A stretch of 64,000 nt of DNA from Pseudomonadota bacterium (GCA_018902755.1 JAHIQI010000037.1:1-64000); one strand, 5' to 3'. Counted from the stretch's first letter, positions 47,245 through 57,244 are shown. The notes: a model not told the origin generated them from the sequence alone. Made by a program: numbers and translations.

Positions 47245-48633
47245 ATGTTCAGGCGCTGGTACCAACCAAACGGCTATCGCCACGTTTTGGCCGTGGGTTT
47301 GCCCCTGGTGGTCAGTTTCGGCACCACCTCCCTGATCCACTTCACGGACCGGGTGTTTCTGGCCAACTACTCCATGGACGCCATCGCCGCCGCCCTGCCC
47401 GCGGGCATCGCCTCATTTTTGAGCCTCTGTTTTTTCATGGGCGTGGTCGGCTATGTCAACGTCTTCGTGGCCCAGTACGTGGGCGCCGGAGCCCCGGAGC
47501 GAGTGGGGGCTTCCCTGTGGCAGGGGATTTACTTCTCCCTGGCCTCAGGCTTGTTTTTGGCCGCCTTGTACCTCGTGGCCGAGCCCCTCTTCCGCTTCGC
47601 CGGGCACGATCCCGAGGTCATGCGCCTGGAGGTTGTCTATTTCCGCATCCTCACCCTGGGCGCGGGAACGGTGGTCCTGGCCACCACCCTTAGCTGCTTT
47701 TATTCCGGCCGGGGCCTGACCCGCCCGGTGATGCTTATCAACCTGATCGGGGCAGGGCTCAACATTCCCCTGGACTACCTGCTCATCAATGGAGTGGGGC
47801 CTTTCCCGGAGATGGGCATCGCCGGGGCGGCGGTGGCCACGGTCATCTCCCAGGTGGTGCTGGTGGCGCTGTTCGGGTTGGCCGTTTTCCGTAAGCGCAA
47901 CGACCACGCCTTCGCGGTGCGCCGGGCCTGGGCCTGGGACAGCGCCCTGATGCGGCGCATGCTGCGCTACGGCTTGCCCGGCGGGGTGCAGCTCTTCCTG
48001 GACATCCTGGTGTTCACCTTCTTCGTGTTCATGGTGGGCCGCCTGGGCCGGGCCGAGCTGGCGGCCACCAACATCGTCATCGCCATCAACACGCTGTCCT
48101 TCATGCCCATGGTGGGCATGTCCGTGGCGGTGAGCACCCTGGTGGGCCAGGCCATCGGCGCGGGTAAGCCCTCGGGAGGGGTGCGGGCCACCACCAGCAC
48201 CCTGCACATCGCCCTGGTGTACATGGGCCTGGTGGCTCTGGCCTTCGTGTTCCTGCCCCGCGAGCTGCTCAGCTTTTTTTACACCGACGGAGCTTCGGCC
48301 GCGGCCCAGAGCCGGATGGTGGAGTTGGGGGTGGAGCTGTTGCGCTTCGTGGCGGTGTACTCCATGTTCGACGCCATGGTCCTGGTGTACGTGGGCTCCC
48401 TAAAGGGAGCCGGGGACATCTATTTTGTGATGTGGTCCATGGCCCTGATATGCCTGGGCCTGGTCATAGCGCCCCTGCTGGTGGGGGTGGAGGTCCTGGG
48501 CCTGGGGCTCTATTTCATATGGGGCTGCGTCACCCTTTACGTGGTGGTGCTGGGGCTGGTTCTCCGCTGGCGATATTCCCGAGGCTTGTGGAAGAAAATG
48601 CGGGTCATCGAAGCCGCGCCACGCCGAAGATGA
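47245..48633 (+). CDS. MATE-family efflux transporter
   Basis: A 462-residue membrane protein with 12 predicted helices in two MATE repeats. Visible blocks are VLAVGLPLVVSFGTTSLIHF with DRVFLANY, GVVGYVNVFVAQYVGAG and, in the second half, RYGLPGGVQLFLDILVFTFF and MSVAVSTLVGQAIGAG. It should export drugs or metabolites with Na+ or H+. The ATG at 47245 is preferred over an in-frame GTG at 47236 because AAGGTG lies at suitable distance. Confidence 0.9.
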   Translation: MFRRWYQPNGYRHVLAVGLPLVVSFGTTSLIHFTDRVFLANYSMDAIAAALPAGIASFLSLCFFMGVVGYVNVFVAQYVGAGAPERVGASLWQGIYFSLASGLFLAALYLVAEPLFRFAGHDPEVMRLEVVYFRILTLGAGTVVLATTLSCFYSGRGLTRPVMLINLIGAGLNIPLDYLLINGVGPFPEMGIAGAAVATVISQVVLVALFGLAVFRKRNDHAFAVRRAWAWDSALMRRMLRYGLPGGVQLFLDILVFTFFVFMVGRLGRAELAATNIVIAINTLSFMPMVGMSVAVSTLVGQAIGAGKPSGGVRATTSTLHIALVYMGLVALAFVFLPRELLSFFYTDGASAAAQSRMVELGVELLRFVAVYSMFDAMVLVYVGSLKGAGDIYFVMWSMALICLGLVIAPLLVGVEVLGLGLYFIWGCVTLYVVVLGLVLRWRYSRGLWKKMRVIEAAPRRR

Positions 48634-48780
48634 TACTTGGCGGCCCGACCGACCGCCGTCTTTTGCATATATTATAATCGCCCCCGGCTCAGGGTCCCGC
48701 CTGGCTTCTTGACCCAGCGGGGCCATGGGCCTAAGGTGATTTTTACGCCTTTTAGCACCCTCAACCTGGAGCGGCAAAAA

Positions 48781-49125
48781 GTGAGCCCAGCGCAAGACGG
48801 CATCTCGGCCGGCGAGCTTTTGGATCAGGCCCCGGTGGCGATTACCGTATTGGACCGCCAGGGGATCATCGTGTTTTTCAACCGATACGCGGGCAAGATC
48901 GTGGACCGCAAGCCCGAGTACCTGGGGCGGGACATTCGCGATTTTCACAAGCCCGAGAGCAACGCCAAGGTGGACGCCATCCTGGCCGCCTATGCCCAAG
49001 GCGGGCGCGAGGAGTACTCCTGGCGCCTCAAGCGGGGGGACAAGGAGTTCATGGTGCGGGTGGCGCCCTGGCTCAAAGACGGGCAGTGGGCGGGCCTGGT
49101 GCACACGGTCATGCTGCTGGGGTAG
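48781..49125 (+). CDS. Stand-alone PAS-domain protein
   Basis: A ~114-residue single PAS domain: ELLDQAPVAITVLDRQGIIVFFN, then IVDRKPEYLGRDIRDFH and the beta-strand region RLKRGDKEFMVRVAPW. It resembles the PAS part of DUF438-type sensors. The GTG at 48781 has GGAG 8-11 nt upstream; an in-frame TTG at 48637 would add ~48 residues with no homology. No output domain is present. Ligand unknown; MFS gene follows after 6 nt. Confidence 0.75.
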   Translation: MSPAQDGISAGELLDQAPVAITVLDRQGIIVFFNRYAGKIVDRKPEYLGRDIRDFHKPESNAKVDAILAAYAQGGREEYSWRLKRGDKEFMVRVAPWLKDGQWAGLVHTVMLLG

Positions 49126-49131
49126 GGCGGA

Positions 49132-50421
49132 GTGCAGGCCCAGACTAAATCATACCCACCGCTCTGGTTGAGCTGGCTGGTATGGGGTCTGGGCGCCCTT
49201 CTTTATTTGATGGGCTTTTATCAGCGGGTGGCCCCGGCGGTGATCACCCAGGAGTTGATGAGCCAGTTCAGCCTGAGCGCCGCCGCCTTGGGCAACCTGT
49301 CCGCCTACTACTTTTACGCTTACGTGGCCATGCAACTTCCCACCGGAGTGCTGGCCGACCATTGGGGGCCGCGCCGCCTGCTCTGCGCTGGGGCCCTGGT
49401 GGCCGGGCTGGGGTCGCTCCTGTTCGGTTTGGCCCCCTCCCTGGCCTGGGCCGAGTTGGGGCGCTTGTTGGTGGGCGGGGCGGTGGCCGTGGCCTGGGTG
49501 GCTCTGCTCAAGCTGGCCGGGCATTGGTTCAATGCGCGACGCTTCGCGGCCATCTCCGGCATGGGTCTGTTGGTGGGGGTGATCGGCGCGGTCACCGCAG
49601 GGGTGCCCCTGCGCCTCATGGTGGACGCCTTTGGCTGGCGGCCGGTGATGGTGGCTTCGGGCGTCTTGACCCTGGCCCTGGCCTTGGCCATCTGGCTGGT
49701 CATCCGCGACGACCCCGGCAAGCGCGGTTGGCGCAGCTACGCACCTCAGCAGGCGGTGGGCGGCCCGTCCCACAGCATATTGGCCGGGGTGGGGCACATC
49801 TGGCGCTACCCCAACACTTGGCTTTTGTTCTTCGCTTCCGGCGGCCTGGTGGGCCCGGTGCTCACCTTTGCCGGTCTTTGGGGGGTGCCTTATCTCAGCC
49901 TGCGCTACGGCCTGGGCCGGGCCGAGGCCGCCTTCATCTGCTCGGTGCTGATGATCGCCTGGGCCGTGGGCGGGCCCATCATGGGCGGTCTTTCCGACCG
50001 TATAGGCAAACGCAAGCCCCTGTACCTGGGCGGCGCGGTGGTGGTGTTGTTGGGTTGGTTGGTGATGATCTACTTGCCGGGCCTGCCCCTGGGGGCCTTT
50101 ATGGCGGTGAGCATCGTGACTGGGTTGGCCACCGGCGTCATCATCCTCACCTTCGCCTGGTGCAAGGAGTCGGTGCCCGCCCACCTGGGGGGCACGGTGA
50201 GCGGCGCGGCCAACATGGGGGTGATGCTGGGTCCCACCTTGTTGCAGCCGTTGGTTGGCTGGCTGCTTGACCTGAACTGGGACGGGCGCATGGCCCACGG
50301 CGCGCGGGTGTACGATCTCGGCGCCTATCAGATCGGCTTCATACCCATGGTGGCGTGGATTCTGTTGGGCGTGGTGCTGGTGATCATGGCCCGGGAAAGT
50401 CATTGCCGCCAAATCGTCTAG
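49132..50421 (+). CDS. MFS transporter
   Basis: A 429-residue major facilitator with 12 helices. Helix 2-3 loop motif LADHWGPRRLLCAG matches motif A (GxLaDrxGrr), and the second copy is GGLSDRIGKRKPLYLGG. The overall pattern (LYLMGFYQRVAPAVI, MQLPTGVLAD) fits the ACS/OPA-like anion symporter group. GTG start. The substrate cannot be inferred. Confidence 0.88.
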   Translation: MQAQTKSYPPLWLSWLVWGLGALLYLMGFYQRVAPAVITQELMSQFSLSAAALGNLSAYYFYAYVAMQLPTGVLADHWGPRRLLCAGALVAGLGSLLFGLAPSLAWAELGRLLVGGAVAVAWVALLKLAGHWFNARRFAAISGMGLLVGVIGAVTAGVPLRLMVDAFGWRPVMVASGVLTLALALAIWLVIRDDPGKRGWRSYAPQQAVGGPSHSILAGVGHIWRYPNTWLLFFASGGLVGPVLTFAGLWGVPYLSLRYGLGRAEAAFICSVLMIAWAVGGPIMGGLSDRIGKRKPLYLGGAVVVLLGWLVMIYLPGLPLGAFMAVSIVTGLATGVIILTFAWCKESVPAHLGGTVSGAANMGVMLGPTLLQPLVGWLLDLNWDGRMAHGARVYDLGAYQIGFIPMVAWILLGVVLVIMARESHCRQIV

Positions 50422-50715
50422 GCCGTCCGGCCCGGATTTCCTTCCCTTCATGAAAAAGCCGCTAGTCTAATTGCCAATGATTTTGGTAATAATAGAAATG
50501 AAAAGCAAATGAGATGCAACACTAGTTGGGTAAATATCGAGTTTTGGACCAACCGGGCATCTGCTATTACAAGGCTTATTTTGGGGCGCGTAGTCAGTTG
50601 GCGCATACCAGGTTAGAGAGACGCCGCCGAGAGCCTGTACCAGTTCAAGGCACAACCATGCATGGGGTAGCCCAGTAATTTTACGGCTTCCAAGGCACCG
50701 CACACTAGGGACTGG
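50422..50715. other. AT-rich boundary between core region and polysaccharide cluster
   Basis: About 290 nt without a gene. Base composition falls sharply in 50461-50560 compared with both sides. It probably holds the promoter for the plus-strand glycosyltransferase and marks the junction to acquired surface-polysaccharide genes. Confidence 0.5.
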
Positions 50716-52065
50716 GTGGATTTGATGCAAGGCGGGGTCTGTCTTTTAATTACCCTCCAGCCAATAGAGCAAGACGTACCCGGCGGCATCCGCACCAGGA
50801 AGCACTTCTCCCTTTTGGCCAAGTTGGGCTGGGAGCCTTATGCCATCTGCCGCGATCACACCCAGGATAAAAAGTTCGGCCTGCGGGTTCTGACACCCGA
50901 GGATTTTCTGCGCTTCGCCGATGAGATGGACCGATCCCTCGAACCACCGCGTGAGGTCCCCGCATCCCGGGCGATGTCCCCGGCGGATTGGTCCTGGGGA
51001 GCGGGCCGCCTGCGCAATAGGCTCAAGGGCGCCCGGCCCAAACGGTACCTGCCCTTCACCGACGGCTGGTCTTTGGGGATTCCCCTGGATGAGGTTCATG
51101 CGCAGGCAGCGAGAATCGCCCCGGACATAATCGTAAGCTCCTCGCCTCCGGTGTACGGGCATGTGGTGGCCGGCAAGGTGGCCGCGCGTTTGAACAGGCC
51201 ATGGGTCGCCGAGTTGAGGGACCTTTGGGCGGACAACTGGTCCAACCGAAAAGCCGGTTTCCTCTACCGGTTGGAACTGCAAAAAGAGAAGAAGACCCTG
51301 GGGCAAGCCAAAGCCTTGATCACGGTGACCGAGTACATGGCCAACCTGCTGCGCGAAAAGCATGATCTGCCGTCGGAGGTGGTGTTTCCCTCATTTTGGA
51401 GCAGTTCCACGGGAGGGGACCAAAAGCAGGACGCCTGGCCCCGCCTGGAGCCTCTGCCTCTGCGCCTGGTTTTTACGGGCCGCTTTTATCATCCCGGCAA
51501 CATGCCCCATGCCCTGCTTGAGGCCATGGCGGACCTGCTTGCGAGCGGGGAGATTTTACCGAATGAAATACTGCTGGATCTTTATTCGCCCAATCCGGCC
51601 CAACTCAAAAGCTACGTTACGCAGAGTTTCGGCGGGCGGGGTGAGGATATCCTCAAGGTCTGCCGGGCATACCAACCAGTTGCCCACGAGTTGGTAAAGC
51701 CGCTGCTGGAAAGCCATCATCTGCTCCTGGCCCTGGGCGTGGACGGGCCGGGCAATGAGGGAGTGATCACTTCCAAGCTGCCGGAATACCTGGGCAGCAG
51801 CGCCCCAATCCTGGCCACCGGCAATCCCGATAGCTATATGATCAAGGTGGTGGAGGAAACCGGAACCGGTTTCGTGGCCACTACGGCTGAGCAGTGCAAG
51901 GATGTTTTACGAAGAGCGGTCGTTTTGGCCAGAAAGGGAGAGGCCATCGCGCGGCCGAATCCCAAGCCGGAGGCGATCGCCGAGTTCACCTCTCCCCGGC
52001 AGGCCGAGCGCCTGAGCAGGCTGTTGGAGCGGGTTTTGGGTAGCCGCGCTACGAGGGTGGCCTAG
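50716..52065 (+). CDS. Glycosyltransferase (GT4-like)
   Basis: A 449-residue GT-B glycosyltransferase of the GT4 type. The N-terminal acceptor domain has PGGIRTRKHFSLLAKLGWEP and IIVSSSPPVYGHVVAGKVA; a membrane-proximal WVAELRDLWADNW segment follows. The C-terminal donor domain has LRLVFTGRFYHPGNMP and an SKLPEYLGSSAPILATG nucleotide-sugar region. It starts at GTG. It is the only plus-strand gene of the polysaccharide cluster, and its stop overlaps the stop of the convergent amidotransferase gene (CTAG). Confidence 0.82.
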   Translation: MDLMQGGVCLLITLQPIEQDVPGGIRTRKHFSLLAKLGWEPYAICRDHTQDKKFGLRVLTPEDFLRFADEMDRSLEPPREVPASRAMSPADWSWGAGRLRNRLKGARPKRYLPFTDGWSLGIPLDEVHAQAARIAPDIIVSSSPPVYGHVVAGKVAARLNRPWVAELRDLWADNWSNRKAGFLYRLELQKEKKTLGQAKALITVTEYMANLLREKHDLPSEVVFPSFWSSSTGGDQKQDAWPRLEPLPLRLVFTGRFYHPGNMPHALLEAMADLLASGEILPNEILLDLYSPNPAQLKSYVTQSFGGRGEDILKVCRAYQPVAHELVKPLLESHHLLLALGVDGPGNEGVITSKLPEYLGSSAPILATGNPDSYMIKVVEETGTGFVATTAEQCKDVLRRAVVLARKGEAIARPNPKPEAIAEFTSPRQAERLSRLLERVLGSRATRVA

Positions 52066-53951
52066 GATACGTCCAGCAACTGAGCCCAGCGGCAAAAGTT
52101 GATCAAGCGCCAGGCCCGGAAATCAAAGTTTTTCCTTCCGCTGACAATGGCCTTCACTTCCCCACGGCAGGCCGCGGCCTTTAAGAACTCGAAGCCTTCG
52201 ATGTTTTCCAGCCAAGAATCTACTCTTGGCCCCAAGGCCGTCAGCCAGCGACGTTCTGGGGTGGCGAAGCCCACCTTGTCCCGGCGCTCCAGCACGGCCT
52301 GGGGAGCGATGCCCCGCATGGCCGTGCGCAAGATGCGCTTGCTGCGCCCCCTGGGGGAGACCAGATAAGACTCGGGAAGCTGCAACAAAAACTCGGCCAT
52401 GTCCGTGGTCAAAAAGGGCACCCGGCACTCCAGGGACCAGCGCATGGAGTTGCGGTCGGCGTGGCGCAAGAGCGCGGCCAGGCCGTGGCCCGCCTGGGAC
52501 CAGCGCAGGGTGGCGGCCAAGCGGCGTCCATGGCTGTCGGCCTCGTAAACTATGGGCAGCCTTCCCAGGCTCACCCCCGCCTCTTGCAGAGGACCCAGGT
52601 TCAGCCATGTGGGTGCTACGTTGCGCCCCGCCAGGCGCATGGCGCTTTTACGTAGCGCTCTGGGAACCATCTGGCCGCCCAGGGCCAGGACCCCTTGCCC
52701 TATCGACCTTCCGGGCCAACGGGACCAGCCCCGCAGGAAGCCCAGGGCCTCGCCCAAGCGTCCGCCATCCAACAAGCTCAGCATGCGCGGGCCGGGGTAG
52801 CCTTGGTAACCGGCCAAGAGTTCGTCAGCCCCCTGGCCGTCCAAGGCGACCGTGACGCCCCGCTGTTTGGCCAGCTTGAAAACCCGGTACTGACCGTAGA
52901 TGCTGGTACTGCCAAAGGGTTCCCCTTGGGCGCGGATCATGTCGTCAATGTCGGTTGCCAGTTCATCCGGGGTCACCAGCACCTTGTGGGCGGTGGCGTC
53001 GACCTGGCGGTTGACCAGGTCCGCCCAAGGCTCCTCGTCCACCCTGGAGCCACGCGCCGCGAAGTTGAAGGTGTGTATGGGCATGTCCGGCTCGATATGG
53101 CGCATGGCGCAGACCACGCAGGCCGAGTCCAAACCGCCTGAAAGGGTGGCCCCCAGGGGCACGTCGCTGCGCAGGTGCAGCCGGACGTTATCCAAAAACA
53201 TCTCGCGCAGTTTTTCGGCAGCTTGCTCAAAGCTCAGGTCTTGTCGTTTGGCTATGCTGGGCCACCACCAGCGATGGGGCTGATCGGATTTCCGGGAGGT
53301 CAATCCTATCCGCAGGATGTGGCCCGGCGGCAACTGCCGGACGCCGGACAAGAAGGTGTCGGCCTGATCGTCATAATCGCCGTGCACCAGATAATCGTAA
53401 GCCCGCTGCCAATCGAGCTTCGGCCTGTCGGGCAGCAAGGCGAGCAGTGCCGGCAACTCGGATGAAAAAACGAAGGCGTCGGGCTGCTGGTGATAGTAAA
53501 GCGGCTTGATGCCGAAGGCGTCGCGCACGCAGATCAGTTCGCGCCGGGCGGTGTCGTACACCACAAAGGCGAACATGCCCCTGAGGCGCGCCAAGCAGTC
53601 CCGTCCCCATTGGGACCAGCAGGCCAGGAGCACCTCGGCGTCGGACTGGGTCTCAAAGGTGTGGCCCAGGGAGCGCAACTGCTCCCGCAGCTCCCGGTAG
53701 TTGTAAATCTCGCCATTGAATACCAGGGCGAAGCGGCCGTCCGGGCTGGACTTGGGTTGGTGCCCGCCTGGGCTCAGGTCAATGATCGACAGCCGCCGGT
53801 GGCCCAGGGTAACCGTGCCCCAGTCACCGGGAAAGGAGGCTTGGTCCTGATTGTCCGGCCCACGGTGGGCCAAAGCCGACAGCCCGGCCGCCATGCGGGA
53901 ATGGTTCGACTGCCTGTCGCGTTTGAACCATCCGCCGAGGATGCCGCACAT
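52062..53951 (-). CDS. Asparagine-synthetase-like amidotransferase of the polysaccharide cluster
   Basis: A 629-residue AsnB-type enzyme starting MCGILGG with nucleophile Cys2. It shows LGHRRLSIIDLSPGGHQP, NGEIYNYRELREQL, the PP-loop motif LSGGLDSACVVCAM and ALDGQGADELLAGY. Such paralogues in O-antigen clusters (WbpS-like) amidate uronic acids or similar sugars rather than aspartate. Six nucleotides separate it from the upstream glycosyltransferase, so it belongs to that minus-strand operon. Substrate assignment is by context only. Confidence 0.85.
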   Translation of the reverse strand: MCGILGGWFKRDRQSNHSRMAAGLSALAHRGPDNQDQASFPGDWGTVTLGHRRLSIIDLSPGGHQPKSSPDGRFALVFNGEIYNYRELREQLRSLGHTFETQSDAEVLLACWSQWGRDCLARLRGMFAFVVYDTARRELICVRDAFGIKPLYYHQQPDAFVFSSELPALLALLPDRPKLDWQRAYDYLVHGDYDDQADTFLSGVRQLPPGHILRIGLTSRKSDQPHRWWWPSIAKRQDLSFEQAAEKLREMFLDNVRLHLRSDVPLGATLSGGLDSACVVCAMRHIEPDMPIHTFNFAARGSRVDEEPWADLVNRQVDATAHKVLVTPDELATDIDDMIRAQGEPFGSTSIYGQYRVFKLAKQRGVTVALDGQGADELLAGYQGYPGPRMLSLLDGGRLGEALGFLRGWSRWPGRSIGQGVLALGGQMVPRALRKSAMRLAGRNVAPTWLNLGPLQEAGVSLGRLPIVYEADSHGRRLAATLRWSQAGHGLAALLRHADRNSMRWSLECRVPFLTTDMAEFLLQLPESYLVSPRGRSKRILRTAMRGIAPQAVLERRDKVGFATPERRWLTALGPRVDSWLENIEGFEFLKAAACRGEVKAIVSGRKNFDFRAWRLINFCRWAQLLDVS

Positions 53952-53957
53952 GACCGG

Positions 53958-55118
53958 TTACTCCAGCACGCGACGGGAACGCTTGGCCGCATAGGCCGTT
54001 TCATAGTCGTTTTTTAGGGAGGCGGCGATCTTCAGGGGATCGTGCCAGCGCTCCACGTATGCCCGGGAGAGCAGGCCTTGGGCCCGCAGTTCCGTCTTCC
54101 TGGTGGTCAGCCAGGACTTGAGCACCTCATAGATGGTTGCCGGTTCGGCGTTGATCATGGGCAGGCTTTGGCGCATCTCCCCAGGCAGGAAGCGCAGGTC
54201 TTCCTGGCGAAGATAGCAAATCACCGGCTTGCCCAAAGCCATCAGTTCAACCGCCAAGCCGCCGTAAAACCCGGACAGGATTTGATCCACCAAAAGGTCG
54301 GCTGTTTGGTATATCTCCTTGGCGCGGGCGCGAGGCAGGCCCTCAACCAGGGTGTATCTGAACGGCACGCCTTCGGCCTTGAGCCGTTCCAAGGCGGCGA
54401 CAATATAATCAGAGCCTTTCACCTCGCGGTGGGTGGGGGCGTGCACCACGTGAGGCACGGACAAATCGCCCTCCGGCGGTGTGGGAGCCCATTGGCCCAG
54501 ATCGACGTTGGCATAGGGCAAGAAGCGGGTCCGCTGGGGCAACACGTTGAGCAGGTCAGGGTTCAGGGCGTAGATCAGGTCGGCATGGTGATCAAAAACC
54601 GCGATTTTTTCACGCTTGATCTGGTCAGAGAACTGGGAGTAGTAGTCGCCGCCTTCCAGTTCATGGGCAAAGTGGATGGGGTAGTTGGTGCGGCAGAAGT
54701 CGCCTTGGCGGGCGTCGTCGCCTTGGTAGGTTACCGCGATCACCTTGCCCAGCTTGTGGGCCTGGGCCACGTCGCGCAACTCGACTTGTCGGCCATACAG
54801 CCGGTTGTAGAGCTTGCGAGCCGCGTGCTCCAGGACCCCGCCGCGCTCGTCGACCCGGCTCGCCATGATGGAAGAGCCGAAGTTGTAGTGGATGACATCG
54901 TAGCGCCGCAGAGCCCTGGCGGCGAAACGCCACCGCCGCAACTCGTTGAGCGCTTTGCATCGGCCAAAGACCACCTCGTCGACTGGATACCGCAGATAGT
55001 TTTTTTCCAGGGTGGCGGAGCGGGAAGCCAGGCCCAACTCACGCTCGGATATGGCCAGTTGCTGTGGGTGGCCGCCCACGGTAGTGGGGCAGTGCAGAAC
55101 CTTGAGGGGCTTGGTCAT
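53958..55118 (-). CDS. Glycosyltransferase (GT4-like)
   Basis: A 386-residue GT-B enzyme. The N-terminus reads LKVLHCPTTVGGHPQQLAI. The C-terminal half has VVHAPTHREVKGSDYIVAAL (donor domain start) and DQILSGFYGGLAVELMALGK, with the Glu that binds the nucleotide sugar, then PVICYLR. It resembles the glycosyltransferases at 56025-57239 and 58165-60015 in the same operon, especially in the HAPxHRxxKGxxY and DQxLxGFxGxxAxExMAxGKP blocks. Role: one sugar transfer in repeat-unit assembly at the inner membrane face. Confidence 0.82.
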   Translation of the reverse strand: MTKPLKVLHCPTTVGGHPQQLAISERELGLASRSATLEKNYLRYPVDEVVFGRCKALNELRRWRFAARALRRYDVIHYNFGSSIMASRVDERGGVLEHAARKLYNRLYGRQVELRDVAQAHKLGKVIAVTYQGDDARQGDFCRTNYPIHFAHELEGGDYYSQFSDQIKREKIAVFDHHADLIYALNPDLLNVLPQRTRFLPYANVDLGQWAPTPPEGDLSVPHVVHAPTHREVKGSDYIVAALERLKAEGVPFRYTLVEGLPRARAKEIYQTADLLVDQILSGFYGGLAVELMALGKPVICYLRQEDLRFLPGEMRQSLPMINAEPATIYEVLKSWLTTRKTELRAQGLLSRAYVERWHDPLKIAASLKNDYETAYAAKRSRRVLE

Positions 55119-55155
55119 GGCCTGGACCGCCCGGCGAATTGGTGAAGGCCGTAGG

Positions 55156-56028
55156 TCATTGAGGCAAGGCGGCGACGGTCAAGTCGATGCCTTCCTTCAG
55201 CTTGACCAAAGGGTCGCTAAACCAGGTTTTCATGAGGGTCACGTCGGCAATCAGATCGCCCTCCCTGGGGTTTGGCGCTGGGATCAGGTGCGGCTCCAGG
55301 CCCAGCGCCAGCCCAGCGGTCTGCACGATGTCGGCGATGGAATAGTTGGTATCGCCCGCCAGGTTGACCACGTCGCACTTGGTGGTGGTTTGTGCGAGCA
55401 GGTGCAGAGCCTTGACCGCGTCGTCTATGAACATCAGGGAGATTCGCAACCCGCCGTCCATGGCGGAAGCTCCAGGCGCGCTGGCGATGAAAATATCGCG
55501 TTGGCTGATTAGCGAGTTGATGAGATTGGGGACCAGCTTGCCGCTCTGCTCTGGGCCGTATATGCCGAAGAAGCGAACCAGGCTGACCGCAAAATGTGGG
55601 CGATATAAGGCCAGCGCGTCTTCCGCCATCACTTTGCTCAAGGCGTACCAATTGTCCCTGCGAACCGGGTCGCTCTCTTTGAACGGGGCAAAAGATGGCG
55701 AGTAGACGTTGCCGGTGGATGCATAGATGAAGCGCCTTACCTCGGCTCGGCGGGCCGCTTCGGCGGCTTGGATCGCGGCGATGGTATTGACCGAGAACAG
55801 ATGGGCGCTCTGCTCGGGCATGGCGTTGTAATAGGGGGACTGGGCCAGGAAATACACGGTGTCTATTTCGCTGGGGAAGGCGAAGTCCTGCGGGAAAAGG
55901 CCGCAGCCGGGATCGATGCCGCCGGTTACTCCTGAGGAATATTCCAGTACGTTATGCCCAAGGCGCTTTAGGTAGCGTGATAACCGGGCGCCGACATAGC
56001 CCTTTGAACCTATGATCGCTGTTGTCAC
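55156..56028 (-). CDS. NAD-dependent epimerase/dehydratase (nucleotide-sugar SDR)
   Basis: A 290-residue extended short-chain dehydrogenase. The N-terminal NAD motif is AIIGSKGYVGARLSRYL (GxxGxxG). FIYASTGNVYSP precedes the catalytic YALSKVMAED (YxxxK). The GTG at 56028 overlaps the upstream stop (GTGA), fixing the start; a longer frame to 56157 lies wholly inside the preceding gene. It probably modifies an NDP-sugar used by the neighbouring glycosyltransferases. Exact reaction unknown. Confidence 0.85.
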   Translation of the reverse strand: MTTAIIGSKGYVGARLSRYLKRLGHNVLEYSSGVTGGIDPGCGLFPQDFAFPSEIDTVYFLAQSPYYNAMPEQSAHLFSVNTIAAIQAAEAARRAEVRRFIYASTGNVYSPSFAPFKESDPVRRDNWYALSKVMAEDALALYRPHFAVSLVRFFGIYGPEQSGKLVPNLINSLISQRDIFIASAPGASAMDGGLRISLMFIDDAVKALHLLAQTTTKCDVVNLAGDTNYSIADIVQTAGLALGLEPHLIPAPNPREGDLIADVTLMKTWFSDPLVKLKEGIDLTVAALPQ

Positions 56029-57239
56029 ATCAACCCCATGTCTTGGTAGGCCTTCCTGAGCCGGCCGGAAAAAGCACGATAGCTGTAATACTTTTCGATG
56101 TAAGCGCGAGACTGCATGCCGATTGATTGTAGCTCGGCACGGTCTATGGTAGCCCACTGCCGTAGTTGATCGGTCAAGTGAACGACGTCAGCCTCAATTA
56201 GTGGGCATTCATCCGGAGCCAAAAGGTAGCGTTGCCTGTCCCTGACGAAACACATCACCGGCTTGCCAAGGGCCATGCCTTCCAGGGCAAAGTATCCGTG
56301 GAAGCCAATCAGGCATTGATCGAAAATAAGGTCAGCCGAGCGGTAAAGCTCCAACGCCGCTTGGTTTGGTAGATGTTCCGCTAAAACCAGATCGATGGCC
56401 ACGCCTTCCGAGCGAAACTTGGCCACCGCTTTTTCAAGGTAGCGGGTGCCCTTGAACATTCGGTGGTTGGGCGCATGGACCACCCGCAGCGGCTTGCTGG
56501 GACCCAGAGCAGGGTAGGTCGGCGCATAACGGCGGCCATGGTCAGCGTCAAGATCGATCGGCCAAAAGAAAAGGTCGTTACGGCTGGCAGGCGTGTATTC
56601 CAGCATGTCACCCATGGAGAACACGCCTGCTGCCGCCCTGTATACGCGCCGGTAATTGGCGGCACCCAGTTTGTCATCGCAAATGCAGGCGACGCCTACC
56701 TGGTCGCAGTCGGTGCAGCAGTTGGGCTTGCCCAGGGCGATGGTGCGTCGATGGGTGCGGACATCGGCGCCATAGGTCCACACCAATAGTTTAATGCCGA
56801 GCAGGCGGTAGGCGCATAGCTCAAGGGGATTGAACCGCCTCCTTTGATGCGAGGGTAGCAGTCCTCCATCCACATATGTATGCACCTGCACCGCCATCAG
56901 GCAAACCAGGAGGAATGCGGCATAAGTATAAAGAATCGAAAGAAGATGATTGCCTTTGGCTAGACGGGCCAGGTCATAGTCAAATTCGTCGGTAATAAAA
57001 TAGGTGCGTGAGACTATTGAAATTGAATTGAAACCCAGGAGGCGTTCAACCCGGCAGTTTTTAGCGACGGTTATGATGGGCGCGCCGGTCCAAATGCTTA
57101 TGGCCTTGCGCCGTATCTGCGATGACAATAAATTTCGCATGATCCAGATAATTGGCAGAAAAAACAGCAGCGGTATCTCGCAAAGAAGTTTCCCCCAAAG
57201 TTTGACATGCTGCCTGATATCTGTGGAAGAAAGATACAT
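56025..57239 (-). CDS. Glycosyltransferase with N-terminal membrane segment
   Basis: A 404-residue protein with a hydrophobic N-terminal helix (LLCEIPLLFFLPIIWIM), a second hydrophobic stretch near residue 110, and a GT-B donor domain (VVHAPNHRMFKGTRYLEKAV and DQCLIGFHGYFALEGMALGK). A cysteine cluster (NCCTDCDQVGVACICDD) in the middle may bind zinc. It is related to the 53958-55118 enzyme. It is translationally coupled to the epimerase downstream and begins 6 nt after the methyltransferase stop. Confidence 0.78.
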   Translation of the reverse strand: MYLSSTDIRQHVKLWGKLLCEIPLLFFLPIIWIMRNLLSSQIRRKAISIWTGAPIITVAKNCRVERLLGFNSISIVSRTYFITDEFDYDLARLAKGNHLLSILYTYAAFLLVCLMAVQVHTYVDGGLLPSHQRRRFNPLELCAYRLLGIKLLVWTYGADVRTHRRTIALGKPNCCTDCDQVGVACICDDKLGAANYRRVYRAAAGVFSMGDMLEYTPASRNDLFFWPIDLDADHGRRYAPTYPALGPSKPLRVVHAPNHRMFKGTRYLEKAVAKFRSEGVAIDLVLAEHLPNQAALELYRSADLIFDQCLIGFHGYFALEGMALGKPVMCFVRDRQRYLLAPDECPLIEADVVHLTDQLRQWATIDRAELQSIGMQSRAYIEKYYSYRAFSGRLRKAYQDMGLM

Positions 57240-57244
57240 GGCGG

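Noticed and set aside
55156..56157. Longer start of the epimerase at 56157
   Set aside because: The extra 43 residues lie entirely within the upstream glycosyltransferase gene and precede the normal NAD-motif start. The GTG overlapping its stop is the better start.
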